The notes beneath the pieces were generated by a model, which searched no databases, was not told the origin of the DNA, and saw nothing but the letters and a program-made list of their open reading frames with translations. This document shows positions 14,519 to 22,087 of a DNA stretch of 22,146 nt, in pieces. Numbering within the stretch: position 1 is the first letter of the stretch; the number at the start of each line of letters is the position of its first letter. This stretch comes from an uncultured Porphyromonadaceae bacterium (GTDB lineage: Bacteria > Bacteroidota > Bacteroidia > Bacteroidales > Muribaculaceae). Made by a program: the position numbers and the translations under genes. The stretch lies in NCBI GenBank assembly GCA_900549445.1, contig UROS01000016.1:1-22146 (forward strand), in the 5' to 3' direction.

Positions 14519-15661
14519 ATGGACAAGCCGCTTAACATACTGCTGATGGGCGATACGAGCAACTGTCACCGAACGCTGGCCACCGGCCTGCGCCGGCTCG
14601 GGCAGAACGTGACGGTGGTGTCGGACGGCACTCAGTGGATGAACACCGACCGGGACATTGATATCGCCCGCAGGTGGAACAACAAATTAGGCGGCATGGA
14701 ACTGTGGGCGCGTCTGCGTCTGTCAGTGCTTCCGCGGCTGAAGGATTTCGATGTGGTGTCACTGTTCAGTCCCAATTTCCTCCAGTTGCGTCCAATTTTC
14801 AGCAGAAAGGCTTTCGATATACTCAAGACTCAGAACCGCAGCATATTTCTTACGGCGCTTGCTACAGATACCGCCTTTGTAGAAGAATGTCTCGACCCGG
14901 CATCGCAGCTGAAATATAATGAATTCAGAGTTTTCGGCCGGCGAGGTCCGTATGACATCACAACTCCCGGGGCTGCCCGGGACTGGACTTCGGGGGAACT
15001 GCGAAAAACCTGCGAGAAGGTCTATGGCAATATCGACGGTGCGGTGTCTGTTCTGTATGAATATAATGTTTCGATGAGCAGAGTGCTTTCCCCTGAAAAG
15101 GTTGCTTACGGCGGACTTCCGATAGATCTGAAGAATATCAGAATGCTGCCGAAACCAGAGGTGCCCGGATGCGTGAATCTTTTCCTCGGGCGCCACGTGG
15201 CGCGGAAAGCGGTCAAGGGAACCGATATACTTGAGGAGGTGGCAAAGAGGGTGATTTCAAGGCATCCCGGCAAGTGTAAGCTCACGATTGTTGAAAACAG
15301 GCCGTATGACGAATACCTCGGCCTGCTCAAGTCGGCTCATCTCGTCCTGGATCAGATCTACAGCTACACCCCGGCCATGAACGCTCTGCTTGCCATGGCT
15401 TACGGCATACCGGTGCTTTCGGGCGGCGAACCGGATTTTTATGATTTCATAGGCGAATATGATAATCGCCCCATAATCAATGCTTCGCCCGAACCGGGAG
15501 AACTGATCTCTATATTGGAAGACTTTGTGTGCCATCCTGAACGGATTCCGGATTTATGGGAGAAGAACCGCAGTTTTGTGGAGAAACACAATGACTGCGA
15601 GACCGTGGCGGCTCGTTTTCTCGAATTTTGGAACAAAAGACTGAAGGATACGGGGAAATGA
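14519..15661 (+). CDS. GT-B fold glycosyltransferase (group 1-like)
   Basis: A 380-residue protein. The N-terminal half starts LNILLMGDTSNCHRTLATGLRRLGQNVTVVSDG, a Rossmann-type donor/acceptor opening seen in GT4-like enzymes. The C-terminal half has VNLFLGRHVARKAVKGTDIL (220-238) and YTPAMNALLAMAYGIPVLSGG (283-303), corresponding to the nucleotide-sugar binding region, although the usual ExxGxxxxE pattern is changed. No membrane span or signal is seen, so it should act on the cytoplasmic face, using a nucleotide-sugar donor. The leader is A-rich (AATAAAAAAAG). The stop overlaps the next glycosyltransferase start by ATGA, so the pair is co-translated. The sugar and acceptor cannot be inferred. 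Confidence 0.8.
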   Translation: MDKPLNILLMGDTSNCHRTLATGLRRLGQNVTVVSDGTQWMNTDRDIDIARRWNNKLGGMELWARLRLSVLPRLKDFDVVSLFSPNFLQLRPIFSRKAFDILKTQNRSIFLTALATDTAFVEECLDPASQLKYNEFRVFGRRGPYDITTPGAARDWTSGELRKTCEKVYGNIDGAVSVLYEYNVSMSRVLSPEKVAYGGLPIDLKNIRMLPKPEVPGCVNLFLGRHVARKAVKGTDILEEVAKRVISRHPGKCKLTIVENRPYDEYLGLLKSAHLVLDQIYSYTPAMNALLAMAYGIPVLSGGEPDFYDFIGEYDNRPIINASPEPGELISILEDFVCHPERIPDLWEKNRSFVEKHNDCETVAARFLEFWNKRLKDTGK

Positions 15662-16452
15662 AACTCGAAGTGCTCATATCCACACTTGGCGCCGACGGAA
15701 TCCGTCGTACGGCGGCCATGAATCTGCCTCGGATGGATGAGGTAGGTTATCTTGTGGGATGGCAGATGCCCGAAGGTGAAATTCCCGAAGAGTTGCGGCG
15801 GCCGGATATAAAAATACTTACAAAAGAGGAGCGTGGTCTGAGCCGGAACCGAAATATGCTGCTTGACAATGCTTCGGCCGAGATTGTGCTTATAGCCGAC
15901 GATGATCTTACGTATACTCCTGAGCGGCTCAGAGAGGTGATACGGGTATTTGAGGAGGATGCGTCGCTTGAGCTGGCGACGTTCCGATACGATGGCGCCG
16001 ACGTAAAGAGTTATCCGGCACGTGAATGTGAACTACGGATTCCGTTGCCAAAAGGATATTATCTGACCTCTTTTGAGATGGCGCTGCGGCGTACCGTCGG
16101 GACGGGCAGTCTGCGGTTCAATGAAAAAATGGGACTCGGAGCAGAATATATTCAGGCAGGCGAAGAGGAAATGTTTCTCTATGAAGCGATCATGAGCGGG
16201 GTGAAAGCCAGATTCTTTCCTATAACCGTAACCCGCCACGAGGGCCTGACCACCGGCAACCGCCGTCTGACTGCCGGGGCGGCGCGAGGTTCAGGAGTGG
16301 TGATAAAGCAGTATTATCCATTCTCGGCTCCCTTGCGTATACTGCTGAAAGCGTGGAGGCTTTACAGGGCAGATCAATACGGTTTCTTCGCTGCGGTAAG
16401 GGAAATGGCGAGGGGGATACGCTACGGACGGAAAAACGGTATCATTCTCTGA
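15658..16452 (+). CDS. GT-A-like (family 2-like) glycosyltransferase
   Basis: A 264-residue protein from ATG at 15658, which overlaps the upstream stop as ATGA; an earlier in-frame ATG at 15628 would only add ten residues inside the previous gene. The opening MKLEVLISTLGADGIRRTAAM, the segment GLSRNRNMLLDNASAEIVLIADDDL with the metal-binding DDD (81-83), and the later EEEMFLYEAIMSGVKARFFP fit GT-A enzymes. The first part differs from ordinary GT2 (no VxxYN), so it belongs to a divergent group in which LSRNRN precedes the DxD. The C-terminus is basic and may touch the membrane. Its last 11 bases overlap the convergent radical SAM gene. Confidence 0.75.
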   Translation: MKLEVLISTLGADGIRRTAAMNLPRMDEVGYLVGWQMPEGEIPEELRRPDIKILTKEERGLSRNRNMLLDNASAEIVLIADDDLTYTPERLREVIRVFEEDASLELATFRYDGADVKSYPARECELRIPLPKGYYLTSFEMALRRTVGTGSLRFNEKMGLGAEYIQAGEEEMFLYEAIMSGVKARFFPITVTRHEGLTTGNRRLTAGAARGSGVVIKQYYPFSAPLRILLKAWRLYRADQYGFFAAVREMARGIRYGRKNGIIL

Positions 16453-17272
16453 CCCATTCCGATTTTTCGCGGCGCGAGGGGCCGTAAGTCACCGAGTCGG
16501 GCGGCAGTATGCAGTAACGGCAGAACGGTACGGGCCTGTTGCGTAGTCTGAGGATTTGTTCTACGGAAGTGATGTTGTCGATTTCGAGAAAATCGCCGGG
16601 GGCATGGCGGAAATCAGTACCGTGGGCGGCGTTGAGATGACTGACGCATCCGGAAATGGAGCAGGGGTAGAGCCTGTCGCCTATCACGGAAAGGCATCCG
16701 AAGTTATAGCATTTGAAATGTGAGACTACAGGATCCCGTTTCCCCTCCGGATCGAGTGCGAACCGGAAGAAGGAGTTCTCAAGTGATCGGTCGCCGAATA
16801 CTTCTGTCTGTATGCCGCGCTTTCCGAGGTCGGCAATTACTTTGTCGTAGTCGAATTTTATGGGATAGCGGGTTAAGGCGATAATTATCCCGAGATTTCG
16901 GCAGGTTTCGAAAAAATTCTCGTCCATGCGGGGCAATGCGATGCCGTTGGTGAAGATATACAGGCTCTGCGACGGAAAATAATGGCGCAGCATTTCCATA
17001 GCTTCCACGAGATCGGGATACAGGAGAGGCTCCCCGCCGATGAGATATAGTTTTTTTACCTCTTCGCCGCAGACTGATGCTATTTTCTCCATGTTTTTGC
17101 GCAAGCGCTCCATCGACAGGAATTCTTTCGGGGCGAGGGGAGAGTAGTGGGTGCATCCTTTGCAGTTGAGATTGCAGAAATCAGAGAGAACAAACTCGAT
17201 ACGGAGCGGCTGGGTGCGGTGCAGTCTGACAGTCTTGATAAAGTTAACAATTCGTTTTATTGGGTTTCTCAT
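16442..17272 (-). CDS. Radical SAM protein with SPASM-like C-terminal cysteines
   Basis: A 276-residue protein. CNLNCKGC (C33, C37, C40) binds the [4Fe-4S] cluster that cleaves S-adenosylmethionine, and GGEP (79-82) contacts SAM. The C-terminal part holds six more cysteines (C188, C193, C204, C209, C251, C254; KCYNFGC, YPCSISGC, CRYC), a SPASM/twitch-like arrangement for an auxiliary cluster. Such proteins modify peptides or small molecules, or activate other enzymes, and are common beside glycosyltransferases in Bacteroidota surface-glycan loci; the substrate is unknown. The start overlaps the stop of the hydrolase gene (ATGA at 17272-17269). The 3' end overlaps the convergent glycosyltransferase by 11 bases. 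No precursor-peptide gene was found nearby. Confidence 0.88.
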   Translation of the reverse strand: MRNPIKRIVNFIKTVRLHRTQPLRIEFVLSDFCNLNCKGCTHYSPLAPKEFLSMERLRKNMEKIASVCGEEVKKLYLIGGEPLLYPDLVEAMEMLRHYFPSQSLYIFTNGIALPRMDENFFETCRNLGIIIALTRYPIKFDYDKVIADLGKRGIQTEVFGDRSLENSFFRFALDPEGKRDPVVSHFKCYNFGCLSVIGDRLYPCSISGCVSHLNAAHGTDFRHAPGDFLEIDNITSVEQILRLRNRPVPFCRYCILPPDSVTYGPSRREKSEWVRE

Positions 17273-18294
17273 AGCGGTTCGGTAATCTTGAAGGTGAAGA
17301 GCGGCGAGGCGTCGTAGCGGGGGAGAGCGGCGAGAATAAGGCCTTTGTCTTCGGCGGTAAGAGTGCTGACGCCGTCGGAAAACTCCGTGACTCCTGCGGT
17401 TTTCAGCGCTTTGGATACTGCAGCAAGGGCCTTTTCGGGTGTGTTGTTGTCGTGACTGAGATGGCAGAGGAGTACAGCGTGCAGCGAGGGTGAGTAGATT
17501 TCAGAAAGGAACCGGGCTGTCACTGCGTTGTCGAGGTGGCCGTTGTCTGCTTCGATTCTCGCCTTCAGGTATTCCGGATAGCGCCCGAGCCGGAGCATGG
17601 TGGCATCGTAGTTAGCCTCGATTACAATGAACTGTGCCTTGCGCATGTAGAAATCCACGCGGTCTGTGATGGTGCCGAGATCAGTCGCTACGGCTACCGC
17701 TTTATTGCCGTGGGTGATGAAGAATCCGGCGTTGTCGGTGCCGTCGTGGCTTACGTCGAAAGCCGTTATTTCGAAATTGCCGATCTGAAACGGAAATTCT
17801 TTGTAGATCGGTTTATGGTAATCCTTTATTCTGCGCGAGATGCTGTGGCGGCGCAGTATTCCGTTGAAGGCCTTCGGGGTGCAGAAGATGGGGATGTGAC
17901 GGTATTTACGCACAATCTGGTATATGTTTTTCATATGGTCGCTGTGGTCGTGGGTAAGGATTATACCACGGACAGCCGACATGTCGACACCGTTGGCAAG
18001 CAGCGTCCTGACCACAAAATCCGATTCGACACCTGCATCAATGAGGAAGCCGCACGACCTGTCGCCGAGGTAGGAGCAGTTGCCGCTCGAGCCGCTGCCG
18101 AACGACATGAAATAAATATCGTCGTCGGGATTTACGGGGGGCATATCGTCGATAACCGGAGCCGGTTCCGCAGCGGCAAGTGAGGCGATAGCCTGCTTCA
18201 TCTTTTTTGGCGGGATAACCTGAAAGTCGTTGTCGAGACTGTCGAAGAGTCCCGGCATCTGCAACGTATGTTTTCTGTCGTGATAACGTGCCAT
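17269..18294 (-). CDS. Metallo-beta-lactamase-fold hydrolase, YycJ/WalJ-like
   Basis: A 341-residue protein. The core begins near residue 60 with IYFMSFGSGSSGNCSYLG, typical of the YycJ-like branch, followed by IILTHDHSDHMKNI holding the metal-binding THDHSDH (114-120). Further ligand regions are FDVSHDGTDNAG and VLLCHLSHDNNTPE. Family members hydrolyse phosphodiester bonds in nucleic acids; a DNA exonuclease role is proposed for YycJ/WalJ. The first 59 residues form an unusual Pro/Ala-rich extension (QVIPPKKMKQ, AAEPAPVIDDMPPVNPDDD) not needed for the fold. The gene starts 9 bases after the methyltransferase stop and overlaps the radical SAM start by four bases, so all three are one operon. 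Confidence 0.9.
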   Translation of the reverse strand: MARYHDRKHTLQMPGLFDSLDNDFQVIPPKKMKQAIASLAAAEPAPVIDDMPPVNPDDDIYFMSFGSGSSGNCSYLGDRSCGFLIDAGVESDFVVRTLLANGVDMSAVRGIILTHDHSDHMKNIYQIVRKYRHIPIFCTPKAFNGILRRHSISRRIKDYHKPIYKEFPFQIGNFEITAFDVSHDGTDNAGFFITHGNKAVAVATDLGTITDRVDFYMRKAQFIVIEANYDATMLRLGRYPEYLKARIEADNGHLDNAVTARFLSEIYSPSLHAVLLCHLSHDNNTPEKALAAVSKALKTAGVTEFSDGVSTLTAEDKGLILAALPRYDASPLFTFKITEPL

Positions 18295-18303
18295 TCAGGT
18301 TTT

Positions 18304-19035
18304 TCAGTTGAAGAGTAGAAATATCGATGGAATTTTGTCGTAGTCATACTTCCTCGTTTTCCAGTCCTTGAGCGGCAAGGAGACAATCGACTGGCGGGGA
18401 CCGGTGATGTCGGATGCAACGCAGAGTCGGAACGAGGGTGGGAGAACGCGCGTCAGTTCCCCGATGAGGCGGTTGTTGCGGTATGGAGTCTCGATGAAAA
18501 TCTGGGTCTGATTCTCGCGCATTATCCTGCGCTCCATCTCCCTGAAACGGGCGGAGCGCCGGGAGGCGTCGATGGGGAGGTACCCGTTGAAGGCGAAGGT
18601 CTGTCCGTTGAAGCCCGAGGCCATGAGGGAAAGTATGATGCTCGACGGGCCGACGAGAGGAATCACTTCCAGTCCGCGCGCCTGGGCGACAGCCACGAGG
18701 TCGGCGCCCGGATCTGCAACGGCGGGGCATCCGGCTTCCGAGATCACTGCAACGGGGAGTCCCTGTTCGAGCGGTTCAAGCATGGGAGGAATTTCGGAGG
18801 GAGCGGTATGCTCGTCGAGCACGGTGAACGAAAGGCTGTCGATATCGATGGCCTTGTCGCATCGCTTGAGAAAACGCCTTGCCGACCGGATGTTTTCCAC
18901 CACAAAATGGCGTATGCCCCTGATTATCTCTATGTTCCGCGCTGGAATCACGTCGCTGACGGGAGCGTCGCTGAGCGCGGAGGGCACGAGATAGAGAGCG
19001 GGCCGTATGGCGGTTTGTGCTGGTTGTTCTGGCAT
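18304..19035 (-). CDS. RsmI-like SAM-dependent methyltransferase (tetrapyrrole methylase fold)
   Basis: A 243-residue protein. PALYLVPSALSD is the start of the fold, VISEAGCPAVADPG (97-110) is the SAM-binding signature of the RsmI/tetrapyrrole methylase family, and PLVGPSSIILSLMASGF (126-142) the second. RsmI proper methylates the 2'-O of C1402 in 16S rRNA. This shorter form lacks the RsmI C-terminal domain and has replaced the usual DAGTP by EAGCP, so it may be a paralogue with another target. Such short forms are frequent in Bacteroidota. It is the first gene of the operon with the hydrolase and radical SAM genes, behind a clear promoter at 19057-19087. Confidence 0.88.
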   Translation of the reverse strand: MPEQPAQTAIRPALYLVPSALSDAPVSDVIPARNIEIIRGIRHFVVENIRSARRFLKRCDKAIDIDSLSFTVLDEHTAPSEIPPMLEPLEQGLPVAVISEAGCPAVADPGADLVAVAQARGLEVIPLVGPSSIILSLMASGFNGQTFAFNGYLPIDASRRSARFREMERRIMRENQTQIFIETPYRNNRLIGELTRVLPPSFRLCVASDITGPRQSIVSLPLKDWKTRKYDYDKIPSIFLLFN

Positions 19036-19056
19036 GGCGTCTGTGCAAATGATTTA

Positions 19057-19087
19057 CAAAGATAATAAATATCGGCGGACTCAGCAA
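19057..19087 (-). promoter_or_regulatory. Promoter of the methyltransferase-hydrolase-radical SAM operon
   Basis: On the minus strand TTG (19087-19085), a 20-base spacer and TATCTTTG (19064-19057) match the Bacteroidota promoter. The -33 element lies within the last codons of the upstream glycosyltransferase gene. The start codon at 19035 is about 15 bases from the predicted transcription start. Confidence 0.8.
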
Positions 19088-20004
19088 GGAAAAAGTAACC
19101 GGGCGAGGCACCAGGTGAATCTGCCGAACAACCGGTTGTGGTGGTAAAGCAACCGGATTCTGCGCGGGAAAGGTGTCAGGGACAATATGCTGCGGAGCAG
19201 GTCGGAAGCGAGTCGGTGGGAGCCTTCGCGGGCATATTGTGCGGCGAGAATGGCGTAGCGGGCATCAATCCACGGCAGCAGGTCGGTACGGCCTGCGCGG
19301 ATTATTTCTGTGCGGCACGTGGACAACGATTTTTCCCAACGTCCGGCTCCTGATGTAAAATCAGTTCCGGTAATTGATCTTTTCTGGGAATAGACAACTA
19401 CCGTAGGGTCGCCGGGGACATGGACAATGCGGGGGGATGCGAGAAGGTACCGTACCCCGAGTTCAAAATCGTTCCATGCAAGGATTTCCTCGTTCCATGA
19501 CCCCACGCTACGGCAGAAATCCGTCGATACGACAATGCGCTGGGTGGAGAGGGTGGCGCGGAAAATATGCTGAAATTCCGGCATAATAGTAGTGAAGGCG
19601 CCCGTTCCGGTTTCGCCGTGGAGTCCGCACTTCCGGATAGGCTTTCCTGCAATCTGCGCGTCGGGATTTTTCTGGAGTGCGCGCGCGAAGTCTTCAATGT
19701 GGCTTGGCAGCATCTCGTCGTCGGAATCGAAAAACATCACGTAGGGCGAATCGACCTCGCGAAGACCGCGGTTGCGGGCGGCAGCCGCGCCGGGAGTAGT
19801 CTCGGAAAGCAGCAGCACGGGGAAATCCTTCACGCTGCGGCGCCACTCCTCCATTACCTGCGCGGAGCTGTCGGAGGAATTGTTGTCGACGAGAATCACC
19901 CTGTCGGGTGGCATGGTCTGCCGGTCGATCGAGGCAAGTGTACGCGGAAGTAGTTCGGCGCGGTTATAGACGGGGATTACGATTGTTATGCCGGATTCAG
20001 ACAT
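19081..20004 (-). CDS. Family 2 glycosyltransferase
   Basis: From ATG at 20004 the protein has 307 residues and begins MSESGITIVIPVYNRAELLP, a textbook GT2 opening with no extra N-terminus. The upstream in-frame Met at 20139 would add 45 low-complexity residues from a repeat-rich intergenic region, so it was rejected. Key parts: VILVDNNSSDSS (40-45 DNNSSD), GAAAARNRGL, and the DxD motif FFDSDDE (93-97). The C-terminal third (about 230-307) is Arg-rich and helical (LLRSILSLTPFPRRIRLLYHH...) and may lie on the membrane. It transfers a sugar from a nucleotide donor in the cytoplasm; the acceptor is unknown. It precedes the methyltransferase operon by 45 bases but has separate regulation. Confidence 0.9.
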   Translation of the reverse strand: MSESGITIVIPVYNRAELLPRTLASIDRQTMPPDRVILVDNNSSDSSAQVMEEWRRSVKDFPVLLLSETTPGAAAARNRGLREVDSPYVMFFDSDDEMLPSHIEDFARALQKNPDAQIAGKPIRKCGLHGETGTGAFTTIMPEFQHIFRATLSTQRIVVSTDFCRSVGSWNEEILAWNDFELGVRYLLASPRIVHVPGDPTVVVYSQKRSITGTDFTSGAGRWEKSLSTCRTEIIRAGRTDLLPWIDARYAILAAQYAREGSHRLASDLLRSILSLTPFPRRIRLLYHHNRLFGRFTWCLARLLFPC

Positions 20005-20221
20005 TTTGCGGTTAAAAGAGTTAAACGGATTAATTGCGAACCTTGGCTGTCGCCGGTTTCGAGGCATCGCGCCCTCCGGGGCTCGCCTCGATAAAGTGGA
20101 GGGTGATTCCTTGTCCCACAGCTCCGCTTCGCTTCGCAATGGGTTTGAGAGATATCGCCCCTCCGGGGCTTTTTTAACGGTTTTACAACCCGTGTTTATA
20201 TTGATCCGATTAAATAGAATA
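20005..20221. other. Repeat-rich intergenic region between glycosyltransferase and enolase
   Basis: No gene is supported here. The interval holds two GC-rich hairpins sharing the core CCCTCCGGGGCT: one at 20060-20090, framed by CGAGGC/GCCTCG, and one at 20157-20175. Between them is a low-complexity run, GCTCCGCTTCGCTTCGC, at 20121-20137. No clear promoter for the glycosyltransferase was found. Confidence 0.5.
20157..20175 (+). terminator. Orphan plus-strand terminator-like hairpin
   Basis: GCCCC (20157-20161), loop TCC, GGGGC (20165-20169) and six T (20170-20175) form a good rho-independent terminator on the plus strand, although no plus-strand gene precedes it. It may belong to a dispersed repeat, or stop antisense transcription coming from the left towards the enolase gene. 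Confidence 0.5.
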
Positions 20222-20256
20222 AAAAAGTTCCGCGGCGCAGTGCCGCGGAACTTTTT
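20222..20256 (-). terminator. Enolase terminator (bidirectional)
   Basis: A perfect 15-bp stem: AAAAAGTTCCGCGGC (20222-20236) with GCCGCGGAACTTTTT (20242-20256), loop GCAGT. It starts 18 bases after the enolase stop codon. A on one side and T on the other let it work in both directions. Confidence 0.93.
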
Positions 20257-20274
20257 ATGAAATCAAGGGCTTGA

Positions 20275-21585
20275 TTAAGCTTCGGGGCGTTTGGTCTTTT
20301 TGCCGTAGCCGTAGACAGCGGCAGAACCGAGCTGCTCTTCGATGCGGAGGAGCTGGTTGTATTTAGCCATACGGTCGGAACGGCTTGCAGAACCGGTCTT
20401 GATCTGTCCGGCGTTGGTAGCAACAGCGATATCGGCGATGGTAGCGTCTTCGGTTTCACCGGAACGGTGGGAGATGACAGCGGTGTAGCCGTTGCGCTGA
20501 GCGAGTTCAACAGCGCGGAGGGTCTCGGTAAGCGAGCCGATCTGGTTGACCTTAACGAGAATAGAGTTGGCGCAGCCGTTTTCGATGCCTTTCTTGAGGT
20601 ATTTGACGTTGGTAACGAAGAGGTCGTCGCCAACGAGCTGGCAGCGGTCACCGATAAGTTTGGTGAGGTATTTCCAGCCTTCCCAGTCGTTCTGATCCAT
20701 ACCGTCCTCGATAGAGTCGATGGGGTATTTGGAGATGAGGTTCTCGAGGAAGTGAGCCTGCTCCTCAGAGGTGAGGTGCTTGCCGTTCTCTTCCTTCTTT
20801 GTGCCGTTGTTGAGGCTGTCGTAGCAGTATTTGCCGTCGCGGTAGAACTCGGAAGCAGCGCAGTCGAGACCGATGGTCACGTCTTTTCCGGGAACATAAC
20901 CGGCAGCTTCGATAGCCTTGATGATGCAGTCGAGAGCGTCCTCAGTGCCCTTGAGAGCGGGAGCGAAACCGCCTTCGTCGCCGACAGCGGTAGAGAGGCC
21001 GCGGGCGTGGAGCACTTTCTTGAGGTTGTGGAATACTTCGGTACCCATGCGGATGCCTTCCTTGAAAGAGGGAGCTCCGATAGGACGGATCATGAATTCC
21101 TGGAAAGAGATGGGGGCGTCGGAGTGAGCGCCGCCGTTGATGATGTTCATCATGGGCACGGGGAGCACGTAAGAGTTGCATCCGCCGATGTATTTGTAGA
21201 GGGGAAGATCGAGATAGTCGGCAGCAGCTTTTGCAACAGCGAGCGAAACGCCGAGGATGGCGTTGGCGCCGAGGTTCGATTTGGTTTCGGTGCCGTCGAG
21301 AGCGAGCATGGTTTCGTCGATCTTGATCTGGTCGAGAGCGCTCATGCCGATGAGGGCTTCAGCGATGGGGCCGTTGACGTTGGCAACAGCTTTGGTAACG
21401 CCCTTGCCCATATAGCGGCTCTTGTCGCCGTCGCGGAGCTCGAGAGCTTCGTTTTCGCCGGTAGAGGCGCCCGAAGGAACGGAAGCGCGACCGAATGCGC
21501 CTGACTCGAGGATTACGTCAACTTCAACAGTGGGATTGCCTCGGGAATCGAGGACTTCACGACCAATGATTTTTTCGATTTTCAT
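20275..21585 (-). CDS. eno: Enolase (phosphopyruvate hydratase)
   Basis: A 436-residue protein of normal enolase length, converting 2-phosphoglycerate to phosphoenolpyruvate in glycolysis. It opens MKIEKIIGREVLDSRGNPTVEV. The active-site loop SGAST is at 38-42, a magnesium-site region is SIEDGMDQNDWEGW, and LVKVNQIGSLTET carries the catalytic Lys345. Substrate contacts include SHRSGET (about 373-379) and IKTGS with Lys396. The C-terminus ends in a basic stretch GKKTKRPEA. Codon use is strongly biased (few rare codons, Arg mostly CGN), as expected for a highly expressed gene. It is a single gene with a consensus promoter at 21657-21687 and a strong terminator at 20222-20256. Confidence 0.98.
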   Translation of the reverse strand: MKIEKIIGREVLDSRGNPTVEVDVILESGAFGRASVPSGASTGENEALELRDGDKSRYMGKGVTKAVANVNGPIAEALIGMSALDQIKIDETMLALDGTETKSNLGANAILGVSLAVAKAAADYLDLPLYKYIGGCNSYVLPVPMMNIINGGAHSDAPISFQEFMIRPIGAPSFKEGIRMGTEVFHNLKKVLHARGLSTAVGDEGGFAPALKGTEDALDCIIKAIEAAGYVPGKDVTIGLDCAASEFYRDGKYCYDSLNNGTKKEENGKHLTSEEQAHFLENLISKYPIDSIEDGMDQNDWEGWKYLTKLIGDRCQLVGDDLFVTNVKYLKKGIENGCANSILVKVNQIGSLTETLRAVELAQRNGYTAVISHRSGETEDATIADIAVATNAGQIKTGSASRSDRMAKYNQLLRIEEQLGSAAVYGYGKKTKRPEA

Positions 21586-21656
21586 AATGTTAATCTATAA
21601 TAGAATTGATTGTTCTTACTTGCTGTATTAAGGAAACCCGTTGTTGTTGGGCGCCA

Positions 21657-21687
21657 CAAAGATACGAAATCCAGAAGCGTTTTGCAA
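21657..21687 (-). promoter_or_regulatory. Enolase promoter
   Basis: On the minus strand TTG (21687-21685), a 20-base spacer and TATCTTTG (21664-21657) match the Bacteroidota promoter. Transcription would start near 21650, leaving a leader of about 65 bases before the ATG at 21585. Confidence 0.85.
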
Positions 21688-21806
21688 TAGAATATGTGCA
21701 AATTTTATTAAAGAAATCTGCACGTGACCGCTTCAGGCTCCACGGCTTCTAAAAAACGCGCCTCACGGTGCTTTGACGCTGATAGTATGCTGATTAACAA
21801 TGAATT

Positions 21807-21893
21807 GTACGGACGCGATTCTTCGCGTCCACTGCGTAAAATGCATTTATCCAGCGAATATGACGGGGTGGACGTGAAGAATCACGTCCGTAC
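21807..21893. repeat. REPIN-like element: two hairpins in inverted orientation
   Basis: A 26-bp arm at 21807-21832 is matched in reverse complement at 21868-21893 (24 of 26 positions), with a 35-bp spacer. Each arm is itself a perfect hairpin: GGACGCGA-TTCT-TCGCGTCC (21811-21830) and GGACGTGA-AGAA-TCACGTCC (21870-21889). The two differences between arms are a C-to-T and the paired G-to-A change, so the stem is kept. This is the architecture of REP doublets (REPINs/BIMEs) spread by RAYT transposases; no RAYT gene is in the window. Confidence 0.75.
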
Positions 21894-22051
21894 TAATCGG
21901 CTGAATCACTGTATATTAAAACTATACCCCTGATTTTACCGACCCTGGCGAAGCCGTGGAGTTTAGCTTCCCTCAAAGAGTTTCCTAAAGAGTTTCAGCT
22001 TACAGCGATAATTCTCAAATAGAAAATGCGATGAAAGCCGCGGCGATTGCT

Positions 22052-22059
22052 TAACTTTG
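22052..22059 (+). promoter_or_regulatory. Candidate -7 element for the truncated right-end gene
   Basis: TAACTTTG matches TAnnTTTG and lies 28 bases upstream of the ATG at 22088. No TTG is found at the -33 distance. Confidence 0.45.
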
Positions 22060-22087
22060 CGGACGGAAAAAGAAATAAGTACGAATA

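Larger units (their letters stand above)
21688..22087. other. Intergenic region with no supported gene; holds a REPIN-like element
   Basis: About 400 bases lie between the enolase promoter and the next start codon. Apart from the inverted hairpin pair at 21807-21893 there is a short direct repeat AAAGAGTTTC (21975-21984 and 21987-21996). A -7-like element TAACTTTG lies at 22052-22059. No open frame here looks coding. Confidence 0.6.

Noticed and set aside
20005..20139. Extended N-terminus of the family 2 glycosyltransferase from Met at 20139
   Set aside because: The extra 45 residues come from the repeat-rich gap and precede a perfect GT2 start, so the ATG at 20004 was chosen.
20467..21504. 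A 345-codon plus-strand open frame opposite enolase
   Set aside because: It is a mirror of the highly biased enolase codons, with Val/Glu/Ala-rich sequence and no domain pattern.
21724..21933. A 69-codon plus-strand open frame across the hairpin doublet
   Set aside because: It is created by the repeat arms themselves and has no coding character.
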